Of a stretch of 64,000 nucleotides of DNA, positions 20,773 to 30,481 are shown one piece after another. The DNA comes from Phycisphaerae bacterium (lineage in GTDB: Bacteria; Planctomycetota; Phycisphaerae; JAJVII01): NCBI GenBank assembly GCA_022072085.1, contig JAJVII010000004.1, positions 1-64,000 on the forward strand, in the 5' to 3' direction. Every line of letters begins with the position of its first letter. Positions within the stretch are counted from its first letter, which is position 1. The notes beneath the pieces are model-generated. The model did no database searches and had not been told where the DNA came from. It saw only the letters and a list, made by a program, of their open reading frames with translations. The position numbers were made by a program, and so were the translations under genes.

Positions 20773-22740
20773 ATGTGCGGATTCGCCGGCATCGTGAGCC
20801 TGGGGGCGTCGCCGTCGCCGGCGATCGACGAAGCGACGCTTCGGCGGATGGCTGCCCCGATCGTCCACCGCGGACCTGACGGCAGCGGCCTGTACCTCTC
20901 GCCGGACAGGCGGATCGGCCTGATCCATCACCGCCTGGCGATCGTGGACATCCCCGGCGGCGCCCAGCCGATGGCCAATGAGGACGGCACGGTCCGCGTC
21001 GTCTTCAACGGCGAAATCTACAACCACGTCGAGATCCGCAAGGACCTGGCCAAGCTCGGCCATCGCTTCGCGACCGACCACAGCGACACGGAAGTCATCG
21101 TCCACGCCTACGAGGAATTTGGCCCGGACTTCCTGCCGCTGCTGCGCGGGCAGTTCGCGTTCGCCCTGGTCGACGCAGGCAAGGGCAGGCTGCTGCTCGC
21201 CCGCGACCGGCTGGGCCAGAAGCCGCTCTACTGGGCCCGCCGCGACGACGGGGCGATCGCCTTCGGCAGCAGCGTGCGATGCATCGAAGACCGCGGCGAA
21301 CTGAACCGCGCGTCGCTGGCTGACTATCTCCGCTACGGCTACGTCCCGCCGGCTGGGGGCATCTGGTCGCGGGCGGCACAGGTCGCACCGGGCGGGGCGT
21401 TCGAGTTCGTCGCCGACCCGGCCGGTGACCGGAGCATCAACTACTGGCGGCCGCCGGCGACGGAGGTCCGCCGCCCGCCGCTGGACAACGCCGTCGCCGC
21501 CGTGCGGGCGGCGCTGGTCGAGGCGACGGCGCTGCGGCTGCGGGCCGACGTAGAGGTCGGCTGCTTCCTCTCGGGCGGGATCGACTCGGCGATCGTCGCG
21601 GCGATCGTGCGCCGGGAACTCGGCCGCCCGCTGCACACGTTCACCGTCGGCACGGAAGACCCGGCCTACGACGAGCGCGAGCCCGCGCGGCGTGTCGCCA
21701 AGGAACTGGGCACGGTCCACAGCGAGATGGTGGCCGACCCGGCCCGGCTGACCGCGGCGCTGGACGACCTGGTCGAGACGGTCGGCGAGCCGTTCGCCGA
21801 CAGCTCGATCATCCCGACGTGGTTCGTCTCGGCGACGACGCGGCCGCAGGTGAAGGTCGCGCTCTCCGGCGACGGCGGCGACGAGGCGTTCGGCGGCTAC
21901 GCCCGCTACCAGGCGGCCCGACTGCACGGGCGACTGGGCTGGTCGCGTCCGCTGTGGGCGGCGACCTGGCCGATCTGGCGGCTGCTCGGCGGCGCCCGGC
22001 AGCGCAACCAATGGACGCGGCTGCGCCGATTGGCTGACGGGCTTCGCCGCCCGCTGGCCCGGGCGTATCGCGAGTGGGTCGGCCTGTTCAGCGAACGGCA
22101 GATGCGGCGGCTGCTTCGGCCGGCGTGGTACACCCCGCCGCCTGTTGCCCCCGGCGGCATCGAGGTGATAGGCGGCGGCGTCCGCGAGGCGTTCAGCATC
22201 GAGGGGTTCATGCAGTATCGCGAGACGCCGGTCGCCGGCCAGCCGGGCGTGACGCGGCTGGCCCGTTGGCCCGACCCGGTCGCGGCGGCCATCGGCGCGG
22301 ACTACCGCGGCTATCTGCCCGGCGACATCCTGACCAAGGTGGACCGGGCGTCGATGCGCGTGGGGCTGGAGGTGCGATCGCCGTTCCTGGATCACCGCGT
22401 CGTCGAACTGGCGCTCTCGTTGCCGGCCGAGTGGAAGTTGCACCAGGGGGTGGGCAAGTGGATCCTGCGCCAGGCGTTCGGCGATATCGTCCCGGCGCAT
22501 GTCTGGGAGCAGCCCAAACGCGGCTTCTCGCTGCCGCTGGACCGCTGGTTCCGGGAGGGCGACGGCGGCGGCCAGCTCGTCCCGCTGCTGCGCGAGTCGA
22601 TTGCGTTCCTGCCCGAGGATGCGTTCAACCGCCGCTTCATCGACCGCCTGCTCGCGCGGCATCAGTCCGGCCGCGAGGAGCATTCCCAGCGGCTCTGGGC
22701 GCTGTTGTGGCTGGGCCGATGGTGGAAGCGCTTCGTGTGA
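20773..22740 (+). CDS. asnB: Asparagine synthase (glutamine-hydrolysing)
   Basis: MCGFAGIV N-terminal Cys; VVFNGEIYNHVEIRKDL; VGCFLSGGIDSAIVAAI; LSGDGGDEAFGGY. Confidence 0.97.
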   Translation: MCGFAGIVSLGASPSPAIDEATLRRMAAPIVHRGPDGSGLYLSPDRRIGLIHHRLAIVDIPGGAQPMANEDGTVRVVFNGEIYNHVEIRKDLAKLGHRFATDHSDTEVIVHAYEEFGPDFLPLLRGQFAFALVDAGKGRLLLARDRLGQKPLYWARRDDGAIAFGSSVRCIEDRGELNRASLADYLRYGYVPPAGGIWSRAAQVAPGGAFEFVADPAGDRSINYWRPPATEVRRPPLDNAVAAVRAALVEATALRLRADVEVGCFLSGGIDSAIVAAIVRRELGRPLHTFTVGTEDPAYDEREPARRVAKELGTVHSEMVADPARLTAALDDLVETVGEPFADSSIIPTWFVSATTRPQVKVALSGDGGDEAFGGYARYQAARLHGRLGWSRPLWAATWPIWRLLGGARQRNQWTRLRRLADGLRRPLARAYREWVGLFSERQMRRLLRPAWYTPPPVAPGGIEVIGGGVREAFSIEGFMQYRETPVAGQPGVTRLARWPDPVAAAIGADYRGYLPGDILTKVDRASMRVGLEVRSPFLDHRVVELALSLPAEWKLHQGVGKWILRQAFGDIVPAHVWEQPKRGFSLPLDRWFREGDGGGQLVPLLRESIAFLPEDAFNRRFIDRLLARHQSGREEHSQRLWALLWLGRWWKRFV

Positions 22741-22771
22741 ACATTTCAGGCGAACACACAGGAGGTGTGAC

Positions 22772-24754
22772 GTGAAACGAGTCATGGGCCTGTTGGTTGT
22801 TGCCGGTCTGTCGGCTTTGGCTGGCTGCCAGCAGAAGGCCGAGACGCTGCTGAGCACGCACCCACGGCTGTTTGTCAGGCCGGCGGCGTGGGAGGGCGGG
22901 CCCTCGCTGGCGCAACTGCGGGCGCGGGCGAAGCAGTCGCCGTTCAAGGAACGGATGCACTTGCTGCGTGACACGCGGGCGGACCTGGCGCTCAAGTGGC
23001 TGATGCTCGGCGGCGACGACGCCGGGTCCGCGGCGCTGAAGGCCCTCAAGTCGATCCCGGCCGACGTGACGGCAAGCTACGAGGGCGTCGACCTGGTCGA
23101 TGCCGCGCTGGCCTACGACTGGCTGTTCAACTGGAAGGGGTTCACCGACGCGGACAAGCGGCTGGTCGAGGACCGCATGCTCTCGTTGGCTGGGCACGTG
23201 AAGGCGTCGCTGTTCAACGAGGGGGCCCACATCTTCCACACGCGGATGTACGCCTGGTGCGCGGGGCTGGGGATGACCGGCCTGGCGCTGCACGACCGGC
23301 GGCCCGAAGCACTGGCGTTGTGGACCGCGGGCCGGGACTACTACCGGAACGTCCTGATCCCCGCGCGGCGGATGCAGGGCGGGGCGATGCACAACGGCCT
23401 GAGCTACGGGCCCAACTACATGATGTTTCCACTGCTCCAGTTCCTGCTGGCCGCCCGCAGCGCCGCGAACGTCGACTGGTTTCACACCGCCGACCCAGCC
23501 GACAGCGACTGGCTGCGCGACATGTCCGACTACCTGATCTACGCGGTGCAGCCGGACCTGAACTTCATCAGCGTCGGCGACAACGCGGACCTGTCGGCGG
23601 CCAAGCAGATTCGATTCATGCTGGACATCTTCGCTGCCCAGTACGGCAGCGGCCAGGACGCCGAGTTGGCCTCGCGGATCAGCGACCGCCTCAAGACCAG
23701 CGGCTACCACGCCGAGTGGATCTACCTGTTCCTGACCCAGCACGACCCGAAGGTGGCGGCTGCGCCGCTTGACAGGCTGCCGCGGTTCCGCGTCTTTTCG
23801 CCGACGGGGCTCGGACACGTTTTCTATCGCAGCGACTGGAGTGACGACGGCATGTGCGTCAGCTTCCGCTGCGGGGACTACTTCGGCGATCACGGCCATT
23901 TCGACCAGGGCAACTTCACGATCTTTCGCGACACGCCGCTGGCGATCCAGGCCGGTTGTTATATCGGCTTCGACGTCGCCCACCGCCACCACTACTACAA
24001 GCAGGCCGTCGCATCCAACACGGTGATCTTCAACGACCCGGCCGACCCCGCCGACGAGGGCACGCAGCGGAACATCCACTACCAGGAGGCGTCCAGCGTC
24101 GCCGAGTACGAAGCCCACCGCAAGCTGGTCGAGACGGGCAACCTGCTGGCGGTCGACGATCCGGCGTGGGTCTCGGGCGACGGCGTGCATAGCGTCGTGG
24201 CCGACGTCACGCCCGCGTGGGACGCCGCCAAGGTGAAACGCTACGTCCGCACGATGGCGTTCACGGGCGAGCATGTCGTCGTCGTGGACCAGGCCCAGAC
24301 GATGCGCCCGGCCGTCCGCGCCCGCTGGCTGCTGCACGCGACGACCCAGCCGGAAGAGGTCGGCGGCGTCTGGCGGATCGGGCGGCCGCGGGCATCGCTG
24401 ATCGTCCAGCCGTTGCTGCCGCGGACAAGGCGCGTAACGCTGATCGGCGGGCCCGGCCACGAGTGCGACGTGAACGGCGTGAATTACACCTACATGGCCG
24501 TCGAGAAGAACAACAAGCGCAAGCCGCCCAAGTCAGTCGTGCCGGCGTGGGGCCTGTGGCGGATGGAACTGGAGGGCGAGGGCGTCGTCGGCGAGGACGG
24601 CGTGACGCACCGGCTCTATGTGACCGTGCTGACGGCCGCGGGCCCGGACGCGGCAGCGCCCAAGGCGGATGTCGGCTTCACCGACAGCGGCTGGCTGACG
24701 GTGACCGTCGACGGCAGGAAGATCACGTTCAACAAGGTCCAGGAACCCAAGTGA
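22772..24754 (+). CDS. Heparinase II/III-like lipoprotein (GTG start)
   Basis: Lipobox LSALAGCQ; STHPRLFV; FRCGDYFGDHGHFDQGNFTIFRDTPLAIQAG; SD GGAGG 6 nt before GTG. Confidence 0.82.
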   Translation: MKRVMGLLVVAGLSALAGCQQKAETLLSTHPRLFVRPAAWEGGPSLAQLRARAKQSPFKERMHLLRDTRADLALKWLMLGGDDAGSAALKALKSIPADVTASYEGVDLVDAALAYDWLFNWKGFTDADKRLVEDRMLSLAGHVKASLFNEGAHIFHTRMYAWCAGLGMTGLALHDRRPEALALWTAGRDYYRNVLIPARRMQGGAMHNGLSYGPNYMMFPLLQFLLAARSAANVDWFHTADPADSDWLRDMSDYLIYAVQPDLNFISVGDNADLSAAKQIRFMLDIFAAQYGSGQDAELASRISDRLKTSGYHAEWIYLFLTQHDPKVAAAPLDRLPRFRVFSPTGLGHVFYRSDWSDDGMCVSFRCGDYFGDHGHFDQGNFTIFRDTPLAIQAGCYIGFDVAHRHHYYKQAVASNTVIFNDPADPADEGTQRNIHYQEASSVAEYEAHRKLVETGNLLAVDDPAWVSGDGVHSVVADVTPAWDAAKVKRYVRTMAFTGEHVVVVDQAQTMRPAVRARWLLHATTQPEEVGGVWRIGRPRASLIVQPLLPRTRRVTLIGGPGHECDVNGVNYTYMAVEKNNKRKPPKSVVPAWGLWRMELEGEGVVGEDGVTHRLYVTVLTAAGPDAAAPKADVGFTDSGWLTVTVDGRKITFNKVQEPK

Positions 24755-24799
24755 CCGGGCGGCGGCCGGCGGTTGCGCCCCGCTCGTCCGAAGCGTGCC

Positions 24800-27700
24800 T
24801 CACTCGCCCGACCCGGAGGTCGCCTGGTCGGAGAGGGTCTTGAGGTATTCGCGGGCGAGGTCCTTGTAGCGCGGCGGCAGCTCGCTCTCGCTGGGGGCGA
24901 CAATGTCCTTGCGGGCGATGTCCGGCGGCTGGGCCGAGGTGTCGATCTCGACGTGGATGTCGCCGCGGAGCATCGACTGCTGGGCCTGGAGGTTGTTGAC
25001 CAGGACGGCCTTCTTCCGCAGGGCGTTCTGGTAGCGGTTGTTCTCCAGGTCGAACTGGACGTCGCGCATGATTTCGATGGCCTTGCGCAGGGCGAAGTTG
25101 TTGTAGTTGTTAGCGCGGAATCGGGCGTCGACGGCCTCGGCCTTGTTGCGGATGGCCGCCTGCTTCTGGGCCAGCCGCTGCATCTTCTGAACGTCGCCGG
25201 GCGTGGGGCCTTCGAGGCCTTCGCCGGCGGCGCCGGCCAGTTTGCCGCCGCCGGTCGCCCCGCCGGGCGGCTCCTTCGAGGTGTCGTTCACCTGGCCCTT
25301 CTGGAAGGGGTCCTCCGACAGCCGCGTCGGTGTGCGTCGCCCGCCCTTGCCGGTGGCGTCCTGCTCGACCATCTCGCCGCTGGCTTTGCCCTCGCGGCCT
25401 TCACCGGACCGCCCGCTGATCTCGCTCTGGTTGGGCAGCCGGTTGCCGGTGACGCCCTTGGCGCTCATGTTGGAGATCGGCCCGTCCATCGCGTCCCAGC
25501 CGGCGCCCTTGTCCAGGCTGTCGGTCCACTTGCTGGTCGCGTCCTCCATCTCCTGGAACAGGTCTTCCTCCTGCTCCATCAGGGGGCCCATCAGGTCCTC
25601 AAGCTCCTTGGGCAGTTCGGCCATCGGCACGTCCTGCTGCTCGGTCGGCTCCTCCATCGACCACTTCTCGCGGTCGGGCGTGTCGGGCAGCCACTTCTCG
25701 ATGTTGGTCACGGTCTCCTTGGCCAGTTCGGCGCCGGCCTCTTCGATCGGTACGGCGATCTCGACGGCCTTCTTGTTCAGCGCGTCCTTGGCCATCACCA
25801 CATCAGTCTTGATCTCGATCAGTTCCTTCAGCAGCGTCGGGTTGGAGAAGTCCTGCTCACTGAGCTTGGAGAAGTCGTGAATCTGCTCGTCGAGGAACTT
25901 CTCCCACTTGTCCTCCAGCGCCGCCAGCTTCTCCAGTTCCTTCTTGTCCGCGTCGCTCAGGTCGTCCACGGGCGTCTTGGCCAGCGACTGCGAGACGGCG
26001 ATCACCTTCTTCTGCTGGTCGATGAACTTGGTCAGCTCGCCGGCGAGGGCCTTGAGCTTGTCCCGCACGTCCTGCGGCAGGTCGGTTCCGCTGGTCCGCT
26101 GCGACTCGTCCTGGGCCCGCTGGAGCATCTCGCCGATCAGCCCGAGCATCGACTCCAGCGAGTAGATCACGCGGTCCTGGCTGGCGGTGAGCTGCTTGAT
26201 CGGGTCGGCGGCGGACTGGGCATCGGGGAACTGCGCCAGGTCGCCGGCCTGGTCGCGGGCCTGCCGCGAATCGTTATACGCCAGAACCTTGAGCTGCTCG
26301 CGGATCGTCCGCGTGGAGTCGTCGAACTCGATCACCTTGCCCAGCGCCAGCTTGAGCAGGTCGGTCGCGAAGGCGAACTGCCCGGCCTTGACCGCGCCCG
26401 CGGCCGCGGGGAACTGCGCGGCGGCGACGTTGTCGTGAACGAGGGCGACCGTCGCGGCCCGCACGTCCTTCTGCGCCTTGAGCAGCCGGAGCAACTCGGC
26501 CGTCAGCTTCTGGAGCGTGTCGGTGCGGGCGGCCAGCACCTCGGCGTGGTCTTCGACGGTCAGCAGGTAGCGGGCCGACGCCGCGGTCTGCGGGCCGCCG
26601 CTGTCGTTTGCCCCCAGCCCCAGCACGGCGGCGCGGGCACGCAGGTCGCGGTTGTCGGTCGCCTCGACCCAGTAAAACAGCCGGTCGCCCTTCTCGTACT
26701 TCGGCCCCTGGCGGAGGTCGAACACGTAGGTCACCGCGGCGTCGCGGCGCGGGTGGCCGTCCTTGTCCAGCAGTTCGGCGGCGGCTGCGGCGTGGCGGAC
26801 GGTCGGCTCCTCGGTCGCCAGGTCGCCGTTGGCTTCGCCCTTCACCTTCGCGGTCATCAGCCGGACCGCCGTCAGCCCGTGCCCATCGACGGCCTTGAAG
26901 CGAATCTCGATCGTGCCGCCTGGCTGGACGTAGTCGTCCTGGCCCGGCCGCGTGATCGAAATCGTCGGCGGCGTGTCGGGCAGGGCCCGGATCGAGTAGA
27001 ACCGCCCGGCGTCGTCGGCGGCGCCGGCGGCCGGCTCGGGCTGGCGGGCGATGACGCGGCCTTCGTGGTCGAGGCAGACGATCTGGTATTGCATCGGCTG
27101 GGTCACGACCAGCGAGCCGCGCCACTGCCGCCGCTCGGAGCCCTGCGGCGTCATGACGATGTTCTTGCGGTCGGAGGGGCGGTCCTCGCCGACGCCGGCC
27201 AGCACGATCATCGCCGACGCGATCGGCTGATCGGTCGTCAGGTCGATCTGTGCGTCGCTGCCGACGGGGGCCTCGAAGCTCCCGCCGACGGGCGGCTTGG
27301 CCGGCTGCTCCCAGGCGATGTACTTCGGCCAGGTGAGTGACACCGACAGGTCCTGCACGCGGGGCAGGGGCTGAACGCGGACGTGATAGACGCGGTCGCG
27401 ATCCACCGTCTCGCCGATCGAGACGTAGTAGTCGAAGCCGACGGCCACCGACGTGAAAGGCAGCACGTAAACGCCCGGCTGACCCGGCAAGGCCAGCGGC
27501 CGCGTCGCGCTCAGGCCCATCGGGACGAAATCGCTCTCACCCTCATGGCGGATCCAGAGGCGGGCGCGGGGTTCCTCGGCCAGCCGCGTGGTGGTCGAGG
27601 CGGTCACCTCGACGGTCATCCGCGCCCCGATCGGCAGCGTGACGTCGCCGGGCGAAACATGGTCGATGTGAATACGGCCGACCCAGCCCTTGAGGCCCGG

Positions 27701-28264
27701 GTGCAACAGCCGCTCCAGCCCATAGGCGAACCGCCCGCCGCCGAGCATCGCAAACAGCAGCATCACGACCGCGACGCCGCCGGCGGCCATCGCCGTCCAG
27801 CCCAGCCGACGCGTCGTGACCGCCCGGCTGACCGGCACGTCGGAGGTCGTCATGGCGATTTCGTGGATGACGCGGCTGACCAGCTCGCGGTCGAAGAGCG
27901 AGCCACTGTCGGCTTCGGCGGAGAGTTGAACGGCGTTGATGTAGCGATTTTCCAAGCCGTCCAGGCGGGTCTCGATCTGGCGGGCCGCCTCGGCCGGCGT
28001 CAGGCGATGGCGCAGCGGCCAGACGACCATCGACAGCAGGGCGGCGGCCGGGAGGACGATCAGCAGCGCGAGCATCATCCAGCGAGTCGTCGAACCCAAC
28101 GGCAGGAAGCCTGCGACGGCAGACAGGACAATCAGCAGGCCAGCCGACCCGGCCAGCCAGGCCAGCAGCCGCTCGCCCAGCTTGACCCACCACCATCGGC
28201 CGGCGACAAAGCGGAGGGCGGCGTGAACACGATCGACCTCGTGCGGTTGCTGAAGCGTGGTCAT
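24800..28264 (-). CDS. DUF4175-like large membrane-anchored coiled-coil protein
   Basis: 1154 aa; N-terminal TM helices, Ig-like mid-region, long coiled-coil C-terminal half. Confidence 0.7.
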   Translation of the reverse strand: MTTLQQPHEVDRVHAALRFVAGRWWWVKLGERLLAWLAGSAGLLIVLSAVAGFLPLGSTTRWMMLALLIVLPAAALLSMVVWPLRHRLTPAEAARQIETRLDGLENRYINAVQLSAEADSGSLFDRELVSRVIHEIAMTTSDVPVSRAVTTRRLGWTAMAAGGVAVVMLLFAMLGGGRFAYGLERLLHPGLKGWVGRIHIDHVSPGDVTLPIGARMTVEVTASTTTRLAEEPRARLWIRHEGESDFVPMGLSATRPLALPGQPGVYVLPFTSVAVGFDYYVSIGETVDRDRVYHVRVQPLPRVQDLSVSLTWPKYIAWEQPAKPPVGGSFEAPVGSDAQIDLTTDQPIASAMIVLAGVGEDRPSDRKNIVMTPQGSERRQWRGSLVVTQPMQYQIVCLDHEGRVIARQPEPAAGAADDAGRFYSIRALPDTPPTISITRPGQDDYVQPGGTIEIRFKAVDGHGLTAVRLMTAKVKGEANGDLATEEPTVRHAAAAAELLDKDGHPRRDAAVTYVFDLRQGPKYEKGDRLFYWVEATDNRDLRARAAVLGLGANDSGGPQTAASARYLLTVEDHAEVLAARTDTLQKLTAELLRLLKAQKDVRAATVALVHDNVAAAQFPAAAGAVKAGQFAFATDLLKLALGKVIEFDDSTRTIREQLKVLAYNDSRQARDQAGDLAQFPDAQSAADPIKQLTASQDRVIYSLESMLGLIGEMLQRAQDESQRTSGTDLPQDVRDKLKALAGELTKFIDQQKKVIAVSQSLAKTPVDDLSDADKKELEKLAALEDKWEKFLDEQIHDFSKLSEQDFSNPTLLKELIEIKTDVVMAKDALNKKAVEIAVPIEEAGAELAKETVTNIEKWLPDTPDREKWSMEEPTEQQDVPMAELPKELEDLMGPLMEQEEDLFQEMEDATSKWTDSLDKGAGWDAMDGPISNMSAKGVTGNRLPNQSEISGRSGEGREGKASGEMVEQDATGKGGRRTPTRLSEDPFQKGQVNDTSKEPPGGATGGGKLAGAAGEGLEGPTPGDVQKMQRLAQKQAAIRNKAEAVDARFRANNYNNFALRKAIEIMRDVQFDLENNRYQNALRKKAVLVNNLQAQQSMLRGDIHVEIDTSAQPPDIARKDIVAPSESELPPRYKDLAREYLKTLSDQATSGSGE

Positions 28265-28308
28265 CGGCCCTCCCCGGGCCCGCGGCGTGCGGTCCCTGAT
28301 TCGGTCAC

Positions 28309-28342
28309 ACCGATTATATCGGTCTGCGCGAGGTCCCTCCAA
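28309..28342 (-). promoter_or_regulatory. Candidate sigma70-type promoter for the DUF4175-like gene; -10 inside a 15-bp inverted repeat
   Basis: Minus strand TTGGAG-N18-TATAAT; ACCGAtatATCGGT inverted repeat around -10. Confidence 0.55.
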
Positions 28343-28349
28343 TCCCTTA

Positions 28350-28400
28350 GAGCGTGTATGAAAACCGACATGCGACCCGCGTAAGTTTTCATACACGCTC
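28350..28400. mobile_element. 51-bp MITE-like element with 16-bp perfect TIRs
   Basis: GAGCGTGTATGAAAAC-N19-GTTTTCATACACGCTC flanked by TTA direct repeats. Confidence 0.7.
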
Positions 28401-28916
28401 TTAGGAAGAACACCCTGGCCGGACAGGCGTTCCGATTCCATTGACGGTTGCGTGCGGCGACGGTCCGGAGCCGATCCGGCCCATGCGTCCGCCCCGGCTC
28501 TGTTTGACGAATCGGTCTGGTTTCGAGCGGCTGCGTTCGCCTCCGGCGGCGTTGGCCTGCACCGCCGTGGGGGAACGCGTGTCCGGTTTGCCGTCCCGCG
28601 CCTAACAAGGTGGAAGGCCGTTCCGCTCGGCATGATGCAATTTTGACTCAGGCTGAATGGCATATAAGAATTTTCGGACACATATCTTATGAACTACGCA
28701 TCCCAGATGGGGATTATTTTGTCGTCGCCGGACACCATTCATGTGCGGCGCCAATCTCTGACATTTGTTCTTGATAAGAAAGTAAGGCGCGTTGCAGCAA
28801 TTGGTTGTGTTTCTAGGTTTCGTCAGCATCCATGACTGGTACGCGGTTTGCTTCTCCTCCCCGGACAGTGACACTGCCGCTGTAGTCAGCCATGCGTTCA
28901 AGCAAAGGAGGAAGCG

Positions 28917-30299
28917 ATGAAGACAACAACTCTGGTGATGCTGGTCGCACTGGTCCTCTCCATCTGCCCGTCGATTCAGGCGGCGACGACATACACCGAC
29001 TGGGACGGTGACACCAGCATCGTCTGGTCGAACGGGAACAACTGGGTGGGCGGCAGCGCCCCGGTGTCGGCATCAGGCGCCGACAATCTGAATGTCGCCC
29101 GCTTCAACGATCCATCGGCGGCAACCTACCAGCCGACGATCACCGGCACGACCAGCGTGACGGGCGTCTCCTTCACCGTCGGCGGCTGGACGCTCGGCGG
29201 CGCGGGACAGACGCTGACCGTTGTTAACACCAGCGCCATCGGTTTTAGCGGCGGCTCCGGCGTAGTCAACGTCAACTGCAACGTATCCTATACCAAGGCG
29301 TCGATAACCACCAACGTGGCGGCCGGCGGCACGCTCATCTTCAACGGGACCACGAACAAGAGCGGCAGCACGCTCTGGGCCTTCCAGGGCGGCGGCACGG
29401 TGGTCTTCAACAACACGGTGACCTCGGCCGCCGAGTTGAAGGTCAACGCCTCGGCCATCATCTTCCGGCTCGGCGTCAATCTGGACGGGAGTTCCGGCGG
29501 ATTCTGGGTGGCGGATCCCGTTGGTTCCCTGACGCTGATGGCCGACAACAGCAGCCGCGACATCGGCTGCGGCATCCGCTCCGATCTAGGCGAGTCGCCG
29601 ACGATCGTCCTGGGCGACGCCAGCAACACGTACCTGGGAACGCTCTCGGTCAGCGGGGCGATCTCTTCCGCCCTGGCCATCTCCAAGGTCGGCAACAGCA
29701 CGTTGAACCTCAGCCGCGCGGTCGGCAACGCCTACACGGGCGGCACCGTGGTCAGCGCCGGGACGCTGCTGGCGACCAACACCAGCGGCTCGGCGACAGG
29801 CACGGGCGCGGTGACGGTCAAGAACGGGGCCAGGTTGGGCGGCGGCGGCTACATCACCGGCGCCACGACGGTCGAATCCGGCGGCCACCTGACCCCCGGC
29901 CAGAGCATCGGCACACTGCATCTGGGCAGCGTGAACTTCCAGGGCGGCGCTGTCCTGGATCTGGAGTATGACGAGACGACCGGCGACCTGGTCGAGGCGA
30001 CCAGCCTCTCCTTCGGGGCGACGGCAACGCTGAATCTGACCTGGGTCGGCGCCGGCGACGGGCCGACGACAGACCTGGACCGCGTCCTGTTCAACTTCGG
30101 CGGAAGCGCCCCGACCAACCCGACCTGGACGATCAACGGCCTGCCCACAGGCGCCACCGGGGAAGTGACGATCCAGGGCAGCCAGGTGATTCTGCATCTG
30201 ACGGCTGCGACTGTGCCGGAACCTGCCACGCTGGCGTTGCTGGCGCTGGGCGGGCTGGGGCTGGCCGGTTCGGCGGTCCGCCGACGTCATGCTCATTGA
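28917..30299 (+). CDS. Autotransporter-like beta-strand repeat protein with PEP-CTERM tail
   Basis: Signal peptide; LSRAVGNAYTGGTVVSAGTLLATN; VPEPATLALLALGGLGLAGSAVRRRHAH. Confidence 0.9.
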   Translation: MKTTTLVMLVALVLSICPSIQAATTYTDWDGDTSIVWSNGNNWVGGSAPVSASGADNLNVARFNDPSAATYQPTITGTTSVTGVSFTVGGWTLGGAGQTLTVVNTSAIGFSGGSGVVNVNCNVSYTKASITTNVAAGGTLIFNGTTNKSGSTLWAFQGGGTVVFNNTVTSAAELKVNASAIIFRLGVNLDGSSGGFWVADPVGSLTLMADNSSRDIGCGIRSDLGESPTIVLGDASNTYLGTLSVSGAISSALAISKVGNSTLNLSRAVGNAYTGGTVVSAGTLLATNTSGSATGTGAVTVKNGARLGGGGYITGATTVESGGHLTPGQSIGTLHLGSVNFQGGAVLDLEYDETTGDLVEATSLSFGATATLNLTWVGAGDGPTTDLDRVLFNFGGSAPTNPTWTINGLPTGATGEVTIQGSQVILHLTAATVPEPATLALLALGGLGLAGSAVRRRHAH

Positions 30300-30332
30300 A
30301 AACGTCCGGGCGAGAAAGTATGAAGTGATCGA

Positions 30333-30372
30333 CGCGGAGCAGCATCTCCTTCAAGGGGGATGCTGCTCCGCG
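30333..30372 (+). terminator. Strong hairpin after PEP-CTERM gene
   Basis: CGCGGAGCAGCATC/GATGCTGCTCCGCG 14-bp perfect stem; no clear U tract. Confidence 0.65.
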
Positions 30373-30481
30373 AGGTTAAGAAGCGACCGACCGTCGTGTG
30401 GCCGGCCCTCACGCATTACCGCTTGTCCGACCGGTTCGAGCCTGACGTCCCCGCGCTGCGGGGGTGAAGGAGATTCCAGAC

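Noticed and set aside
20746-23049. 767-aa minus-strand ORF
   Set aside because: Antisense to asnB and the heparinase gene; no recognisable domain.
24773-27340. 855-aa plus-strand ORF
   Set aside because: Antisense to the DUF4175-like gene; repetitive L/V/G/R composition.
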